Shown: positions 1-9,149, counted from the stretch's first letter. The stretch: 64,000 bases of DNA from CALRQJ02 sp943370285 (GCA_943370285.1 CALRQJ020000004.1:1-64000); one strand, 5' to 3'. A program made the numbers and translations. The notes: a model not told the origin generated them from the sequence alone.

Positions 1-2
1 AT

Positions 3-77
3 AATATATTTTCATTAATCGAAAACGGGGTAGTAGAAACGATTAATAAATTACAACTTAATAAACAAATTGCCTGA
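3..77 (+). CDS. C-terminal tail of an upstream gene (partial)
   Basis: An open frame enters from the left edge and ends at the TGA at 75-77, giving a 24-residue tail that ends in a plausible amphipathic helix (SLIENGVVETINKL). Its stop overlaps the uxaA start in a TGATG arrangement, which is typical of translationally coupled operon genes and argues that the frame is real. In hexuronate operons of this phylum the gene before uxaA is often tagaturonate reductase (uxaB), and the missing step of this operon would be exactly that, but 24 residues are too few to identify it. The uxaB idea is inference from context. Confidence 0.5.
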   Translation, partial: NIFSLIENGVVETINKLQLNKQIA

Positions 78-1720
78 TGAAACAGGTTGTATTAAAAGTT
101 CATCCATCAGATAATGTACTCGTTGCATTAAAAGACCTTGAAAAAGGGTCTGTAGTACAATATGCCGGAGAAAATTATACACTGCAAGAAGCTATTCCTG
201 CCAAGCATAAATTCTTTACGCAAGATATGCAAGCAGGTGCTGAAATTATCATGTATGGCGTTTTGGTAGGCAAGGCTCAATATTTTATAGCTAAAGGTAG
301 CAGAATGTCTACTGAAAATACTAAGCATGCAGCACAATCTTATGCTTACCGCAATGCTACGTTTGAATGGCAAGCACCCGATGTGTCAAAATTTGCCAAT
401 CGTACTTTCAATGGTTATCATAGAAAAGATGGAACGATTGGAACTGCAAACTATTGGCTATTTATTCCAACTGTGTTTTGCGAAAATCGAAATCTTGATG
501 TAATAAGAGAAGCATTGCATAATGAGTTGGGCTATGCAGTAACGGATAAATACAAAGCTTTTACAAAAGCATTATTAGAAGCATACCATAATGGAGAAGC
601 CATAGACGATATATCACTTTCTCCTGATTTAGCGCATACAAAGAGCAATAGAGTATTCAAGCAGGTAGATGGTATTAAGTTTTTAAATCATCAAGGTGGT
701 TGTGGTGGTATCAGACAAGATGCAGCCATACTAAGCAAATTATTGGCAGCTTATGCTAATCATCCTAACGTTGGCGGTATTACCGTTCTAAGTTTAGGAT
801 GTCAAAATTTGCAAGTGCAAGATTTTATGACCGACCTTAAAGCACATAATCCAAACTTTGATAAGCCACTGTATATTTTTGAACAACAACAATCACAAAG
901 CGAAGAACAACTCATCAGTGATGCTATCAAAAAAACCTTTGAAGGTTTAGTCGAGATTAATAAACTACAAAGACAACCTGCCGGATTAGATAAATTATGC
1001 ATCGGTGTTAAGTGTGGTGGTAGCGATGGTTTTAGCGGTATTTCTGCTAACCCATCTGTTGGCTATTGTTCTGACTTAGTTGTGGCTTTAGGAGGAAAAA
1101 TATTATTAGCAGAATTTCCTGAATTATGTGGTGTTGAACAGGAGTTAGTAGATCGTTCTGTCAATCAGCCTACCGCAGAAAAATTTATTCATTTAATGAA
1201 GCGGTATGATGAAATAGTGACCAATGCCGGTTCAAGCTTTTCTATGAATCCATCTCCCGGAAATATAAAAGATGGATTGATTACTGATGCCATAAAAAGT
1301 GCAGGTGCCGCAAAAAAAGGAGGTACATCTCCTGTTGTAGATGTATTAGATTATACTGAGCCTGCCACTAAACCAGGATTAAGTTTGGTTTGTACGCCGG
1401 GTAATGATGTAGAAGCAACAACAGGTAAAGCTGCTAGTGGTGCTACTTTAATTTTGTTTACAACAGGTTTAGGTACGCCAACCGGTAATCCCGTTTGTCC
1501 AACAATTAAAGTGTCTACCAACAGCAATCTTACCAAACGAATGAACGATATAATTGATATAGATTGTGGACCTGTGATAGAGGGAGAAAAAACAATTGAA
1601 CAAATGGGAGAAGCCATACTGGAGTATTGTATTAAAGCAGCCAGTGGAGAAGTTCTTCCCAAAGCAGTATTATTAAATCAAGATGATTTTATTCCATGGA
1701 AACGTGGCGTATCGTTATAG
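77..1720 (+). CDS. uxaA: Altronate dehydratase (UxaA family)
   Basis: Predicted to dehydrate D-altronate to 2-keto-3-deoxy-D-gluconate (KDG) in the galacturonate branch of hexuronate breakdown, in the cytoplasm. The 547-residue protein has the family's two parts: an N-terminal SAF-like domain (about residues 1-90) and the large UxaA/GarD catalytic domain, with the typical blocks NHQGGCGG (near residue 204), SLGCQN and GVKCGGSDG (near 312), plus the C-terminal region with TTGLGTPTGNP. The length fits the UxaA family. The start overlaps the stop of the preceding gene by one base, supporting coupling. It is followed 45 bp later by uxaC on the same strand. GarD-like galactarate dehydratase is a related alternative, but the neighbours favour altronate. 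Confidence 0.93.
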   Translation: MKQVVLKVHPSDNVLVALKDLEKGSVVQYAGENYTLQEAIPAKHKFFTQDMQAGAEIIMYGVLVGKAQYFIAKGSRMSTENTKHAAQSYAYRNATFEWQAPDVSKFANRTFNGYHRKDGTIGTANYWLFIPTVFCENRNLDVIREALHNELGYAVTDKYKAFTKALLEAYHNGEAIDDISLSPDLAHTKSNRVFKQVDGIKFLNHQGGCGGIRQDAAILSKLLAAYANHPNVGGITVLSLGCQNLQVQDFMTDLKAHNPNFDKPLYIFEQQQSQSEEQLISDAIKKTFEGLVEINKLQRQPAGLDKLCIGVKCGGSDGFSGISANPSVGYCSDLVVALGGKILLAEFPELCGVEQELVDRSVNQPTAEKFIHLMKRYDEIVTNAGSSFSMNPSPGNIKDGLITDAIKSAGAAKKGGTSPVVDVLDYTEPATKPGLSLVCTPGNDVEATTGKAASGATLILFTTGLGTPTGNPVCPTIKVSTNSNLTKRMNDIIDIDCGPVIEGEKTIEQMGEAILEYCIKAASGEVLPKAVLLNQDDFIPWKRGVSL

Positions 1721-1765
1721 TTTTACAGCACCAGCAATCGAAGTGATAACACAAAACGACTTTGT

Positions 1766-3199
1766 ATGAAAAAGTTTCTCGACGACAATTTTCTGTTGAA
1801 TAATACTACAGCAGAAAGGTTATACCATGAGTATGCTAAACAAATGCCAATCATAGATTATCATTGTCACCTGCCTCCGCAACAAATCGCCGAGGATACA
1901 CAATTTAAAAATATTACACAAGCTTGGTTGTATGGCGATCATTACAAATGGAGAGCTATGCGTACCAATGGCATAGACGAAAGTTTTTGTACCGGTAATA
2001 AAAGCGATTGGGAAAAATTTGAACAGTGGGCTGCTACTGTTCCATATACATTAAGAAATCCATTGTATCATTGGACACATTTGGAGCTGCAACGATATTT
2101 TGATGTACACGATATGCTCAATGCTGATACTGCAAAAAAAATTTATAGTGAGTGTTCTGCAAAGTTGCAAAGCCCAGAGTATAGTGTTAGGAATTTGCTT
2201 CGCAAGATGAATGTAAAGTTGGTTTGTACAACCGATGATCCTGTAGATAGCTTAGTATACCATCAACAATTAAAAGATGATGGATTTGAAATTCCGGTAT
2301 TACCTGCATTTAGGCCGGATAACGCCATGAATGTAAGTAGTGCATCTCGCTTTAATAAATATGTGCAGGAATTAGAAGCCATCACAGGTATTGCAATTTC
2401 TTCTTTTAATGATTTTTTGTATTCCTTACAAAATCGTCACGATTTTTTTGCAGCTATGGGTTGTAAAGTATCTGACCACGGGCTCGAAGAAATTTATGCT
2501 GATGATTTTACCGGCTCTGAGATCGAAACCATATTCGTAAAAGTACATGGTGGCAAAGAACTGAACGACATTGAACAACGCAAATTCAAATCAGCAATGC
2601 TATTGCATTTTGCAGAATGGGATTGGGAAAAAGGTTGGATACAGCAGTTTCATCTTGGAGCTTTACGTAACAATAATGCTAGAATGATGCAAAGTCTAGG
2701 ACCTGATACCGGATGGGATTCTATCGGCGATTTTTCACAAGGAAGAGCCATTGCAAAATTCCTTGATAAGCTTGATAGCAATAACAAATTAGCAAAAACA
2801 ATCCTGTATAATTTAAATCCTACTGACAATGAATTGATGGCAACAATGATTGGTAACTTCAACGATGGCTCAAGTGCAGGCAAAGTACAGTGGGGATCAG
2901 CTTGGTGGTTCTTAGATCAAAAAGATGGAATGATTAAGCAAATTAATGCGCTGAGCAATATGGGCTTGCTGAGCAAGTTTGTGGGTATGTTAACTGATTC
3001 TAGAAGTTTTCTTTCTTTCCCAAGACATGAATATTTCCGTCGAATTTTGTGTAATCTTTTTGGCGAAGAAATTGAAAATGGAGAGTTGCCTAATGATTTG
3101 CCATGGATTGGGAAAACCATTCAAGACATCTGTTTCAACAACAATAAAAATTATTTCGATTGGCAGTTGGAACCACGACCGGCAATATTAACAGTTTAA
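1766..3199 (+). CDS. uxaC: Glucuronate/galacturonate isomerase
   Basis: Uronate isomerase, first step of hexuronate catabolism: D-glucuronate to D-fructuronate and D-galacturonate to D-tagaturonate. The 477-residue length matches UxaC of the amidohydrolase-like superfamily. The N-terminal metal site motif IDYHCHLPP (near residue 32), the block WLYGDHYKWRAMRTNGI, and the C-terminal DSRSFLSFPRHEYFRR block are all characteristic. It lies between uxaA and kduD in a same-strand series with short gaps, so it is very probably co-transcribed. Because UxaC serves both uronates but no mannonate dehydratase (uxuA) is seen in the window, the fructuronate branch must be completed elsewhere if it is used. 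Confidence 0.96.
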   Translation: MKKFLDDNFLLNNTTAERLYHEYAKQMPIIDYHCHLPPQQIAEDTQFKNITQAWLYGDHYKWRAMRTNGIDESFCTGNKSDWEKFEQWAATVPYTLRNPLYHWTHLELQRYFDVHDMLNADTAKKIYSECSAKLQSPEYSVRNLLRKMNVKLVCTTDDPVDSLVYHQQLKDDGFEIPVLPAFRPDNAMNVSSASRFNKYVQELEAITGIAISSFNDFLYSLQNRHDFFAAMGCKVSDHGLEEIYADDFTGSEIETIFVKVHGGKELNDIEQRKFKSAMLLHFAEWDWEKGWIQQFHLGALRNNNARMMQSLGPDTGWDSIGDFSQGRAIAKFLDKLDSNNKLAKTILYNLNPTDNELMATMIGNFNDGSSAGKVQWGSAWWFLDQKDGMIKQINALSNMGLLSKFVGMLTDSRSFLSFPRHEYFRRILCNLFGEEIENGELPNDLPWIGKTIQDICFNNNKNYFDWQLEPRPAILTV

Positions 3200-3213
3200 T
3201 ACATAATAGGATT

Positions 3214-3978
3214 ATGCAAACATTAGATTTATTTAGTTTATATGGCAAGACAGCAGTTGTTACCGGATGTGATACAGGCTTAGGTATGGGCATGGCAACG
3301 GCTTTAGCTGAGGCAGGAGCAGACATAGTAGGAGCATCTATCGTAGAAGATTATAGTGCAGTAAAAGCTGCTGTTGAAGCAACTGGTAGAAAGTTTACTT
3401 ATCACCGTGTTGATATTTCAAACAGAGCGGCATTATATGGTTTTATCAATACGGTTAAAGCAGACAATAAGCGAATTGATATTTTGGTGAATAATGCTGG
3501 GATCATTATGCGTAAGCCAGCGGCAGAACACCCCGACGAATATTGGGATAAAGTAATTGACATCAACTTAAATGCTCAATTTATTTTGGGTAGAGAGTTT
3601 GGTAGTCACATGATTGAAAATGGTGGCGGTAAAATTATTTTCACTTGTTCGTTATTAAGTTTTCAAGGAGGTATAAATGTGCCGGGCTATACGGCAAGCA
3701 AATCTGCAGTAGCAGGATTAGTAAGGGCTTTCGGTAACGAATGGGGCAACAAAGGTGTTTGTGTCAATGGAATTGCACCCGGTTATATTGCTACCAATAA
3801 TACCCAAGCATTAAGAGAAGATCCGGAAAGAAGCCAATCTATTTTAAGTAGAATTCCGGTTGGTCGTTGGGGTGTACCTGAAGATTTTAAAGGACCTGTT
3901 GTATTCCTGGCATCAGCAGCATCAGATTATGTAAACGGAACCGTATTGTTTGTAGATGGTGGATGGATGGCTAGATAA
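3214..3978 (+). CDS. kduD: KduD-like SDR dehydrogenase (2-dehydro-3-deoxy-D-gluconate 5-dehydrogenase)
   Basis: A 254-residue classical short-chain dehydrogenase that should interconvert 3-deoxy-D-glycero-2,5-hexodiulosonate and KDG with NAD(P)H. Visible SDR features are the nucleotide-binding TGCDTGLGMGMA motif near the N-terminus, NNAGI in the middle, and the active-site YTASK tetrad element. The frame is open further upstream (to 3160) but that start would overlap the end of uxaC and add an unrelated peptide; the ATG at 3214 gives the standard SDR N-terminus (LFSLYGKTAVVTG) and a 14-bp gap after uxaC. Adjacency to kduI makes KduD the best assignment; gluconate 5-dehydrogenase is a close alternative. 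Confidence 0.9.
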   Translation: MQTLDLFSLYGKTAVVTGCDTGLGMGMATALAEAGADIVGASIVEDYSAVKAAVEATGRKFTYHRVDISNRAALYGFINTVKADNKRIDILVNNAGIIMRKPAAEHPDEYWDKVIDINLNAQFILGREFGSHMIENGGGKIIFTCSLLSFQGGINVPGYTASKSAVAGLVRAFGNEWGNKGVCVNGIAPGYIATNNTQALREDPERSQSILSRIPVGRWGVPEDFKGPVVFLASAASDYVNGTVLFVDGGWMAR

Positions 3979-3996
3979 TATATTCAATTATTCATT

Positions 3997-4902
3997 ATGA
4001 AAAAGCAACATAAAAAATCAACAGTTGTACAAGCTCAAAACTATGGCACCAACACATTTGTGGATGGTGAAATGGAAATACGGTTTGCTATTGGTCCCGA
4101 AGAAACCAAATGGTTAGATACAGATGAATTGATTACTAATTTTTTGATAAAAGATTTAATGCGACATGACACAGTTAAGTTAGTGTATTCGCATTACGAC
4201 AGGGTAATTGTTGGTGGAGCTATTCCTGTAAATAAAACGCTTACGCTTCCTAGTCATCCGGAATTAAAATCGGATTATTTTCTAGAACGTAGAGAACTTG
4301 GCATCATCAATGTTGGTGGAAATGGAACAGTAACTGCTGATGGAAAAAAATACCAACTCGAAAAACTTTCTTGTTTGTACTTGGGCAAAGGAACTAAAAA
4401 AATAAGTTTCAGTTCCGCCTCTAAAAAGTCACCTGCCATATTATATCTCTTATCTGCACCGGCACATGCAGTTTATCCAGCAACTTTATTTACTAAAGAA
4501 CAAGCAGCACCGGTTGAATTAGGTTCAGTTGAAACAGCCAATAAAAGAATTGTATATAAGTATATTCATTTGGATGGTATAAAAAGTTATCAGTTGGTAA
4601 TGGGGCTTACTGTTTTAGCACCTGGTAGTGTGTGGAATTCCATTCCACCACATACTCATACTCGAAGAATGGAAGTTTATTTTTATTTCGATTTGCCAGA
4701 AGGCCAACGCCTGTTTCATTTTATGGGCAATCCATTAGAAACAAAACATCTAGTAATGACAAATAACGAAGCTGTTATTTCTCCACCTTGGAGTACACAC
4801 TTTGGTTGTGGTACTACTAATTATGGGTTTATATGGGGAATGGCAGGTGAGAATTTAGTGTATACTGATATGGACCCGGCATCAATCAGTGAATTAAAAT
4901 AG
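3997..4902 (+). CDS. kduI: 5-keto-4-deoxyuronate isomerase
   Basis: 4-deoxy-L-threo-5-hexosulose-uronate ketol-isomerase, which converts the unsaturated-uronate-derived DKI to DKII ahead of KduD. The 301-residue protein is a cupin. The zinc site is visible as PPHTHTRRMEVYFYF (two His and one Glu) with a further His in SPPWSTHFG. It is slightly longer than typical KduI (about 280 residues) because of a lysine-rich N-terminal start; an internal start cannot be excluded. Presence of kduI with kduD implies that the cell handles products of polysaccharide lyases (pectate, ulvan or glycosaminoglycan type), not only free uronic acids. It is followed by a possible terminator and operator before kdgK. 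Confidence 0.95.
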   Translation: MKKQHKKSTVVQAQNYGTNTFVDGEMEIRFAIGPEETKWLDTDELITNFLIKDLMRHDTVKLVYSHYDRVIVGGAIPVNKTLTLPSHPELKSDYFLERRELGIINVGGNGTVTADGKKYQLEKLSCLYLGKGTKKISFSSASKKSPAILYLLSAPAHAVYPATLFTKEQAAPVELGSVETANKRIVYKYIHLDGIKSYQLVMGLTVLAPGSVWNSIPPHTHTRRMEVYFYFDLPEGQRLFHFMGNPLETKHLVMTNNEAVISPPWSTHFGCGTTNYGFIWGMAGENLVYTDMDPASISELK

Positions 4903-4924
4903 GAAATAAAACTTTCAAAAATGT

Positions 4925-4947
4925 ATCGGATCGTTACCGATTTTTTT
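4925..4947 (+). terminator. Possible intrinsic terminator after kduI
   Basis: A short inverted repeat (ATCGG, 7-base loop, CCGAT) is followed at once by a run of T. The stem is only five base pairs, so it may give partial termination, separating uxaA-kduI from kdgK onward. No transcript data support it. Confidence 0.4.
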
Positions 4948-4951
4948 CCGA

Positions 4952-4965
4952 TAACGTTTCCGTTA
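4952..4965. promoter_or_regulatory. Candidate operator (TAACG-4-CGTTA)
   Basis: A perfect inverted repeat TAACG-tttc-CGTTA lies in the 145-bp gap between kduI and kdgK. LacI- and GntR-family regulators of uronate genes bind short palindromes of this kind, but no regulator gene is in the window and no second copy was found, so this is a candidate only. Confidence 0.3.
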
Positions 4966-5047
4966 ATAAACTGCTTGATTAGGTTACGATATGGTTTTTC
5001 AAACTGTACCTTTCAAGTTTTTATGAATAAAATAAAATAGAATCATC

Positions 5048-6073
5048 ATGTCAAAGAAAGTTGTAACCCTAGGAGAGATTATGTTGCGTTTGTCAACCAC
5101 CGACTTCAAACGTTTTGTTCAAGCTGATACTTTCGACATTACCTATGGTGGTGGAGAAGCAAACGTTTCTGCTGCATTGTGCAATTATGGTTTACATGGA
5201 ACATTTGTAACCAAAGTGCCGAACAATCCTATTGGTCAGTCTGCTATTAATCACTTACGTCGTTATGGAGTAGATACACAATTCATTGCTCGTGGTGGTG
5301 ATCGCTTAGGTATTTACTTTTTAGAAACCGGCGCATCTATGAGAGCATCACAAGTGGTATATGATCGTGCAGGTGCTTCTATTGCTGATGTAGATGCTAA
5401 TGAATTCGATTTTGATAAAATTTTTGAAGATGCTGTTTGGTTTCATACCACCGGTATTACACCTGCATTAAGTGATAAAGCTGCTGCATTAACCGAAGCT
5501 GCACTAAAAGCTGCTAAAGCAAAAGGTATTACTACAAGTATCGATTTGAATTATCGCAAAAAATTATGGACTAAAGAAAAGGCAAGAGAGGTAATGACAA
5601 GACTTTGTCAGTATGTAGATGTTTGTATTGGTAACGAAGAAGATGCAGATACCACATTGGGATTTAAAGCAGCACATACCGATGTTACAAAAGGCGAGTT
5701 AGATCTAGATGGTTTTAAAGATGTATTCAAACAAATGAAAGAAAAGTTTGGTTTCAAATTCATTGCTTCATCTTTAAGGGAAAGCCATAGTGCTAGTGAT
5801 AATGGTTGGAGTGCATTGGTATATGATGGTAATGAATTTTACCATACCAAGCAATACAATGTAAGAATTGTTGACCGTGTGGGTAGTGGTGATAGTTTTG
5901 CTAGTGGCTTGATTTACGGGTTGGTAACCGGTATGCCAATGGCCGAAGCCGCAGAGTTTGGCGTAGCTGCAAGTGCATTGAAGCATACAATACCCGGAGA
6001 TCTAAACCATGCCACCTTAAGCGAAGTAAAAGATTTAATGAAAGGCGATGGTAGTGGTAGAGTTCAGCGATAG
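5048..6073 (+). CDS. kdgK: 2-keto-3-deoxygluconate kinase (PfkB family)
   Basis: Phosphorylates KDG to 2-keto-3-deoxy-6-phosphogluconate (KDPG) with ATP, joining the uronate branches before the aldolase. The 341-residue protein shows the two PfkB signatures: YGGGEANVSAALCNYG near residue 33 and DRVGSGDSFASGLIYG near residue 277, whose Asp is the catalytic base of the family. It starts a second block of the operon after a 145-bp gap with terminator-like and operator-like sequence, so it may have its own promoter. The neighbours (kduI upstream, eda downstream) fix the substrate much better than the sequence alone; ribokinase-family members with other substrates look alike. Confidence 0.93.
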   Translation: MSKKVVTLGEIMLRLSTTDFKRFVQADTFDITYGGGEANVSAALCNYGLHGTFVTKVPNNPIGQSAINHLRRYGVDTQFIARGGDRLGIYFLETGASMRASQVVYDRAGASIADVDANEFDFDKIFEDAVWFHTTGITPALSDKAAALTEAALKAAKAKGITTSIDLNYRKKLWTKEKAREVMTRLCQYVDVCIGNEEDADTTLGFKAAHTDVTKGELDLDGFKDVFKQMKEKFGFKFIASSLRESHSASDNGWSALVYDGNEFYHTKQYNVRIVDRVGSGDSFASGLIYGLVTGMPMAEAAEFGVAASALKHTIPGDLNHATLSEVKDLMKGDGSGRVQR

Positions 6074-6177
6074 TCAAATTTTACCCTTAACTATAATTTG
6101 TTGTTTAACAGAATAAGTTGTAGTTCAAATAAATTAGAAGATTTGGTCGTCGGCGGTAGCAACAGTGTTCAACAGTT

Positions 6178-6195
6178 GTTGCGTCGCACACTTCA
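6178..6195 (-). repeat. Short dispersed repeat copy A (contains TGCGACGCAAC)
   Basis: In the 186-bp gap between kdgK and the yhcH-like gene, the - strand reads TGAAGTGTGCGACGCAAC. The + strand at 46397-46416 has the same string with two extra bases. Only these two copies were found, and both are intergenic. Confidence 0.35.
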
Positions 6196-6259
6196 ACTTT
6201 TATTACTTTATTGAGCTAGTAATTAAAATTAAATTATAATACATAAATGGAATAATTGT

Positions 6260-6709
6260 ATGATCATCGACACACTCGAAAATGCATCAAAGTACTTTGC
6301 TTTACATCCTCTGTTTGAACAAGCTTTTAAATACATTCAGCAAACAAATTTGGCAAATACTCCCGATGGCAAATATGATTTTAGCGAAGGGTTGAAAGCT
6401 ATATTCAGCAATGCTCAAGGTAAAACCCGTGAAGCTAGTATTGCTAAGTTTGAATGTCATAATAATCATATTGATATTCAAGTTTGTATTGCAGGTAAAG
6501 AAGAATTGGGCTGGAAACCAAGAGCCAAGTGCTTAATTGAAAATGGTGCATACAATCCCGATAAAGATGTTCAATTATACAGCGATACACCCGATATGTA
6601 CTTTCATTTAACCGATGATCAGTTTGCTATCTTCTTTCCCGAAGATGTGCATGCTCCAATGATTAGCGATGGATTTGTATATAAATTGGTCGTTAAAGTA
6701 AAAATTTAA
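6260..6709 (+). CDS. YhcH/YjgK/YiaL family protein
   Basis: A 149-residue protein of the YhcH/YjgK/YiaL family (also EbgC-like), a cupin-like fold of about 150 residues found in sugar-acid and sialic-acid operons. Visible family features are the segment AKFECHNNHIDIQVCIAGKEELGW in the middle and FAIFFPEDVHAP near the C-terminus, which carry the putative metal-binding His and Glu residues. The exact reaction is unsettled in the family; anomerase or isomerase activity on sugar acids has been proposed. Its place between kdgK and eda suggests a supporting role in uronate catabolism, for example conversion of an anomer or lactone. Function beyond the family name is inference. Confidence 0.85.
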   Translation: MIIDTLENASKYFALHPLFEQAFKYIQQTNLANTPDGKYDFSEGLKAIFSNAQGKTREASIAKFECHNNHIDIQVCIAGKEELGWKPRAKCLIENGAYNPDKDVQLYSDTPDMYFHLTDDQFAIFFPEDVHAPMISDGFVYKLVVKVKI

Positions 6710-6750
6710 TTTTTTCATCATTTAAATATTCCCTTTTTAGGGTTTGGGCT

Positions 6751-7413
6751 ATGCATAAATCAAAACAAATAACAGACGCTATCATCGCTCAAGGTATTTT
6801 GCCTTTATACTTTAATCCAAGCGAAGCAATCAGTTTAGAAGTATTAAAAGCCATCTATAATGCAGGTATTAAAGCGGTAGAATATACCAATCGTGGCGAA
6901 GCTGCATTGAGCAATTTCAAACAAATGGTTGCATTACGCAATGCAACGATGCCCGGTTTATTATTGGGTGTCGGTACTATCAAAAACATGCAACACGCTA
7001 CAGATTATTTAGCTGCCGGTGCCGATTTTTTAGTTAGCCCCGGCTTTGTGCCTGATGTAGCTTTACATTGCGTAGCCAATGATATTTTTTATGCTCCGGG
7101 TTGTATGACGCCGACAGAAATAATTGCTGCAGAAAATGCAGGTATCGCATTCATAAAATTATTCCCTGGTGATATGTTAGGGCCAAAGTTTTTAACTACG
7201 ATCAAAGATATTTTTCCTAAACTGTTATTTATGCCAACCGGTGGTGTTGATACAACTAAAGAAAGCATAGAAGGTTGGTATAAAGCAGGTGTTTGTGCGG
7301 TGGGTATGGGTAGTAAGCTCATTAGTAAACAGTTGATGGAAGCCAAAGATTATGCTACAATAGAATCAGAGACTAAAAAAGTATTGGCGCTCATTCAGAG
7401 CATCAAGCCCTAA
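6751..7413 (+). CDS. eda: KDPG/KHG aldolase
   Basis: Bifunctional 2-keto-3-deoxy-6-phosphogluconate / 4-hydroxy-2-oxoglutarate aldolase. It splits KDPG to pyruvate and glyceraldehyde-3-phosphate, the last step of the pathway encoded here. The 220-residue class I aldolase shows the conserved blocks GVGTIKNMQHATDYLAAGADF, VSPGFVPDVA, the PGCMTPTEI segment, the Schiff-base lysine in AFIKLFPGD, and PTGGV. It is followed 20 bp later by the transporter gene, so the two are almost certainly on one transcript. Confidence 0.96.
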   Translation: MHKSKQITDAIIAQGILPLYFNPSEAISLEVLKAIYNAGIKAVEYTNRGEAALSNFKQMVALRNATMPGLLLGVGTIKNMQHATDYLAAGADFLVSPGFVPDVALHCVANDIFYAPGCMTPTEIIAAENAGIAFIKLFPGDMLGPKFLTTIKDIFPKLLFMPTGGVDTTKESIEGWYKAGVCAVGMGSKLISKQLMEAKDYATIESETKKVLALIQSIKP

Positions 7414-7433
7414 AACGATATAGCCAAAGCCAT

Positions 7434-8861
7434 ATGAAAACTAAAATGACTAATTACAGATGGGTAGTTTGCTCTATGCTTTTTTTTGCAACTACCATCA
7501 ATTACCTCGACAGGCAGGTACTTTCACTAACTTGGAAGGATTTTATTGTTCCCGAATTTCATTGGAACAATAACGATTATGGCACTATTACGGCGATATT
7601 TTCTATCTCTTATGCTGTATCAATGCTACTTGCAGGCAAGTTTGTTGATTGGATGGATACAAAGAAAGGATTCTTATGGGCTATTGGCATTTGGTCGGTA
7701 GGGGCATGTATTCATGCTTATTGTGGAATTGCCACATCCGGTATTTTAACCGGTACATGGTTTGTTGGTTTTGAAGGCGCTAAAGATTCCATCGCAACCG
7801 TTAGTGATATTGCCCAAATAACTTCTATCAGTGTATCACTTTTTATTTTTGCTCGTATTGTTTTGGCACTCGGCGAAGCAGGAAATTTCCCTGCAGCGAT
7901 TAAAGCAACTGCCGAATATTTCCCCAAAAAAGATAGAGGATTTGCCACTAGTATTTTTAATGCAGGTGCAACTATCGGTGCATTAGCAGCACCGGTTACC
8001 ATTCCTTTTATTGCTAAAGCGTATGGCTGGGAAATGTCATTTATCATTATTGGTGCATTAGGTTTTGTTTGGATGGGTTTTTGGGTGTTTATATATAAAA
8101 AACCTGATGTGCATCCTAAAGTAAATGCAGCTGAGTTGGAATATATTCAGCAAGATGATTTGGCTAATCCCGATGAAATGAAAGCGAATGGCAGACGAAT
8201 AACATTTGCCCAAGCATTTCGCTATAAACAAACTTGGGCATTCGCAGTAGGTAAGTTTATGACCGATGGTGTGTGGTGGTTTTTTCTATTCTGGACTCCG
8301 GCATATTTGAGCTCTGTCTATCATTTAGATTCTACCCAAAGTGCCCCACAAGTTTTTGTATTGTATGCCATAACATTATTATCCATTTTTGGCGGATGGT
8401 TGCCCACTTATTTTGTAGAAAAAAGAGGGATGAATCCATATGCTGGTAGAATGAAAGCCATGCTCATTTTTGCTTTCTTTCCATTGTTGGCATTATTAGC
8501 ACAACCCTTAGGCTATATCTCTGTTTGGATTCCGGTGATTATTATTGGTATTGCAGGGGCTGCTCATCAATCATGGTCAGCAAATATATTTTCTACAGTT
8601 GGAGATATGTTTCCAAGATCAGCGATTGCAACGATCACAGGGATTGGTGGAATGGCCGGTGGTATAGGTTCTTTTTTGATTAATAAAGGTTCGGGAATGT
8701 TGTTTGATTTTAGTGCCGATACCAAAATGCAGTTCATGGGTTTTGAAGGTATTGAAGCAGGATATTTTATCATTTTTTCTATTTGTGCTGTTGCCTACCT
8801 CATTGGTTGGTCAATTATGAAATCTTTAGTACCCAAGTATAGTCCTATAACTGATTTATAA
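7434..8861 (+). CDS. MFS hexuronate transporter (ExuT-like)
   Basis: A 475-residue major facilitator superfamily protein of the anion:cation symporter group, predicted to import hexuronates across the inner membrane. The N-terminal TM1 with INYLDRQVLS and the TM4 motif LALGEAGNFPAAIKATAEYFP match ExuT and related aldohexuronate carriers. Compared with ExuT of enterobacteria (about 430 residues) it has an insertion of some 40 residues (around residues 93-135, with many small and acidic residues) between TM3 and TM4, a form common in Bacteroidota. It is last in the operon; a strong hairpin lies about 290 bp downstream, after two copies of an 80-90 bp repeat. Confidence 0.88.
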   Translation: MKTKMTNYRWVVCSMLFFATTINYLDRQVLSLTWKDFIVPEFHWNNNDYGTITAIFSISYAVSMLLAGKFVDWMDTKKGFLWAIGIWSVGACIHAYCGIATSGILTGTWFVGFEGAKDSIATVSDIAQITSISVSLFIFARIVLALGEAGNFPAAIKATAEYFPKKDRGFATSIFNAGATIGALAAPVTIPFIAKAYGWEMSFIIIGALGFVWMGFWVFIYKKPDVHPKVNAAELEYIQQDDLANPDEMKANGRRITFAQAFRYKQTWAFAVGKFMTDGVWWFFLFWTPAYLSSVYHLDSTQSAPQVFVLYAITLLSIFGGWLPTYFVEKRGMNPYAGRMKAMLIFAFFPLLALLAQPLGYISVWIPVIIIGIAGAAHQSWSANIFSTVGDMFPRSAIATITGIGGMAGGIGSFLINKGSGMLFDFSADTKMQFMGFEGIEAGYFIIFSICAVAYLIGWSIMKSLVPKYSPITDL

Positions 8862-8904
8862 ATGTAGATTTTTCATTGCATTAGCAACTTATTTCAGGAC
8901 GAGA

Positions 8905-8991
8905 CTTTAGTACTTCATTTTCTAGTCTAACTCCAGAATATTCATTAAGTCTTGGGCTAATTCATTCGAACTTAGACTATCAAAGGGCACT
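8905..8991 (-). repeat. 87-bp dispersed repeat, copy 1
   Basis: One of three copies that share CATTTTC near one end and TCAAAGGGCACT at the other, all in the same orientation. Read on the - strand it looks like a short coding remnant starting GTG CCC TTT GAT (VPFDSLSSNELAQDL...) with an in-frame stop before the ending found in the other copies. Copies 1 and 2 lie at one end of the polysaccharide utilisation locus, copy 3 at the other. Confidence 0.8.
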
Positions 8992-9054
8992 GTTGTTTTC
9001 TAAAATAACAACCCACTGTTTTGAGAAAAAGCATCGGTTTTTTTGTTGGCTAAA

Positions 9055-9133
9055 CTTTAATATTTCATTTTCCAATCTAACCTCAAAACATTCATTAAGT
9101 CTTGGGCAAATTCTGAGACTTTCAAAGGGCACT
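9055..9133 (-). repeat. 87-bp dispersed repeat, copy 2 (8 bp shorter)
   Basis: A tandem neighbour of copy 1, in the same orientation, with an 8-base deletion in the middle that shifts the frame of the coding-like - strand reading. Its - strand end reads LRLDWKMKY then stop. It is followed directly by the perfect hairpin at 9150-9183. Confidence 0.8.
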
Positions 9134-9149
9134 TGTTATTTTAAAAAAT

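Noticed and set aside
15..46. Inverted repeat TTAATCG...CGATTAA near the left edge as an operator
   Set aside because: It lies within the coding tail of the preceding gene, with an 18-base spacer; probably chance.
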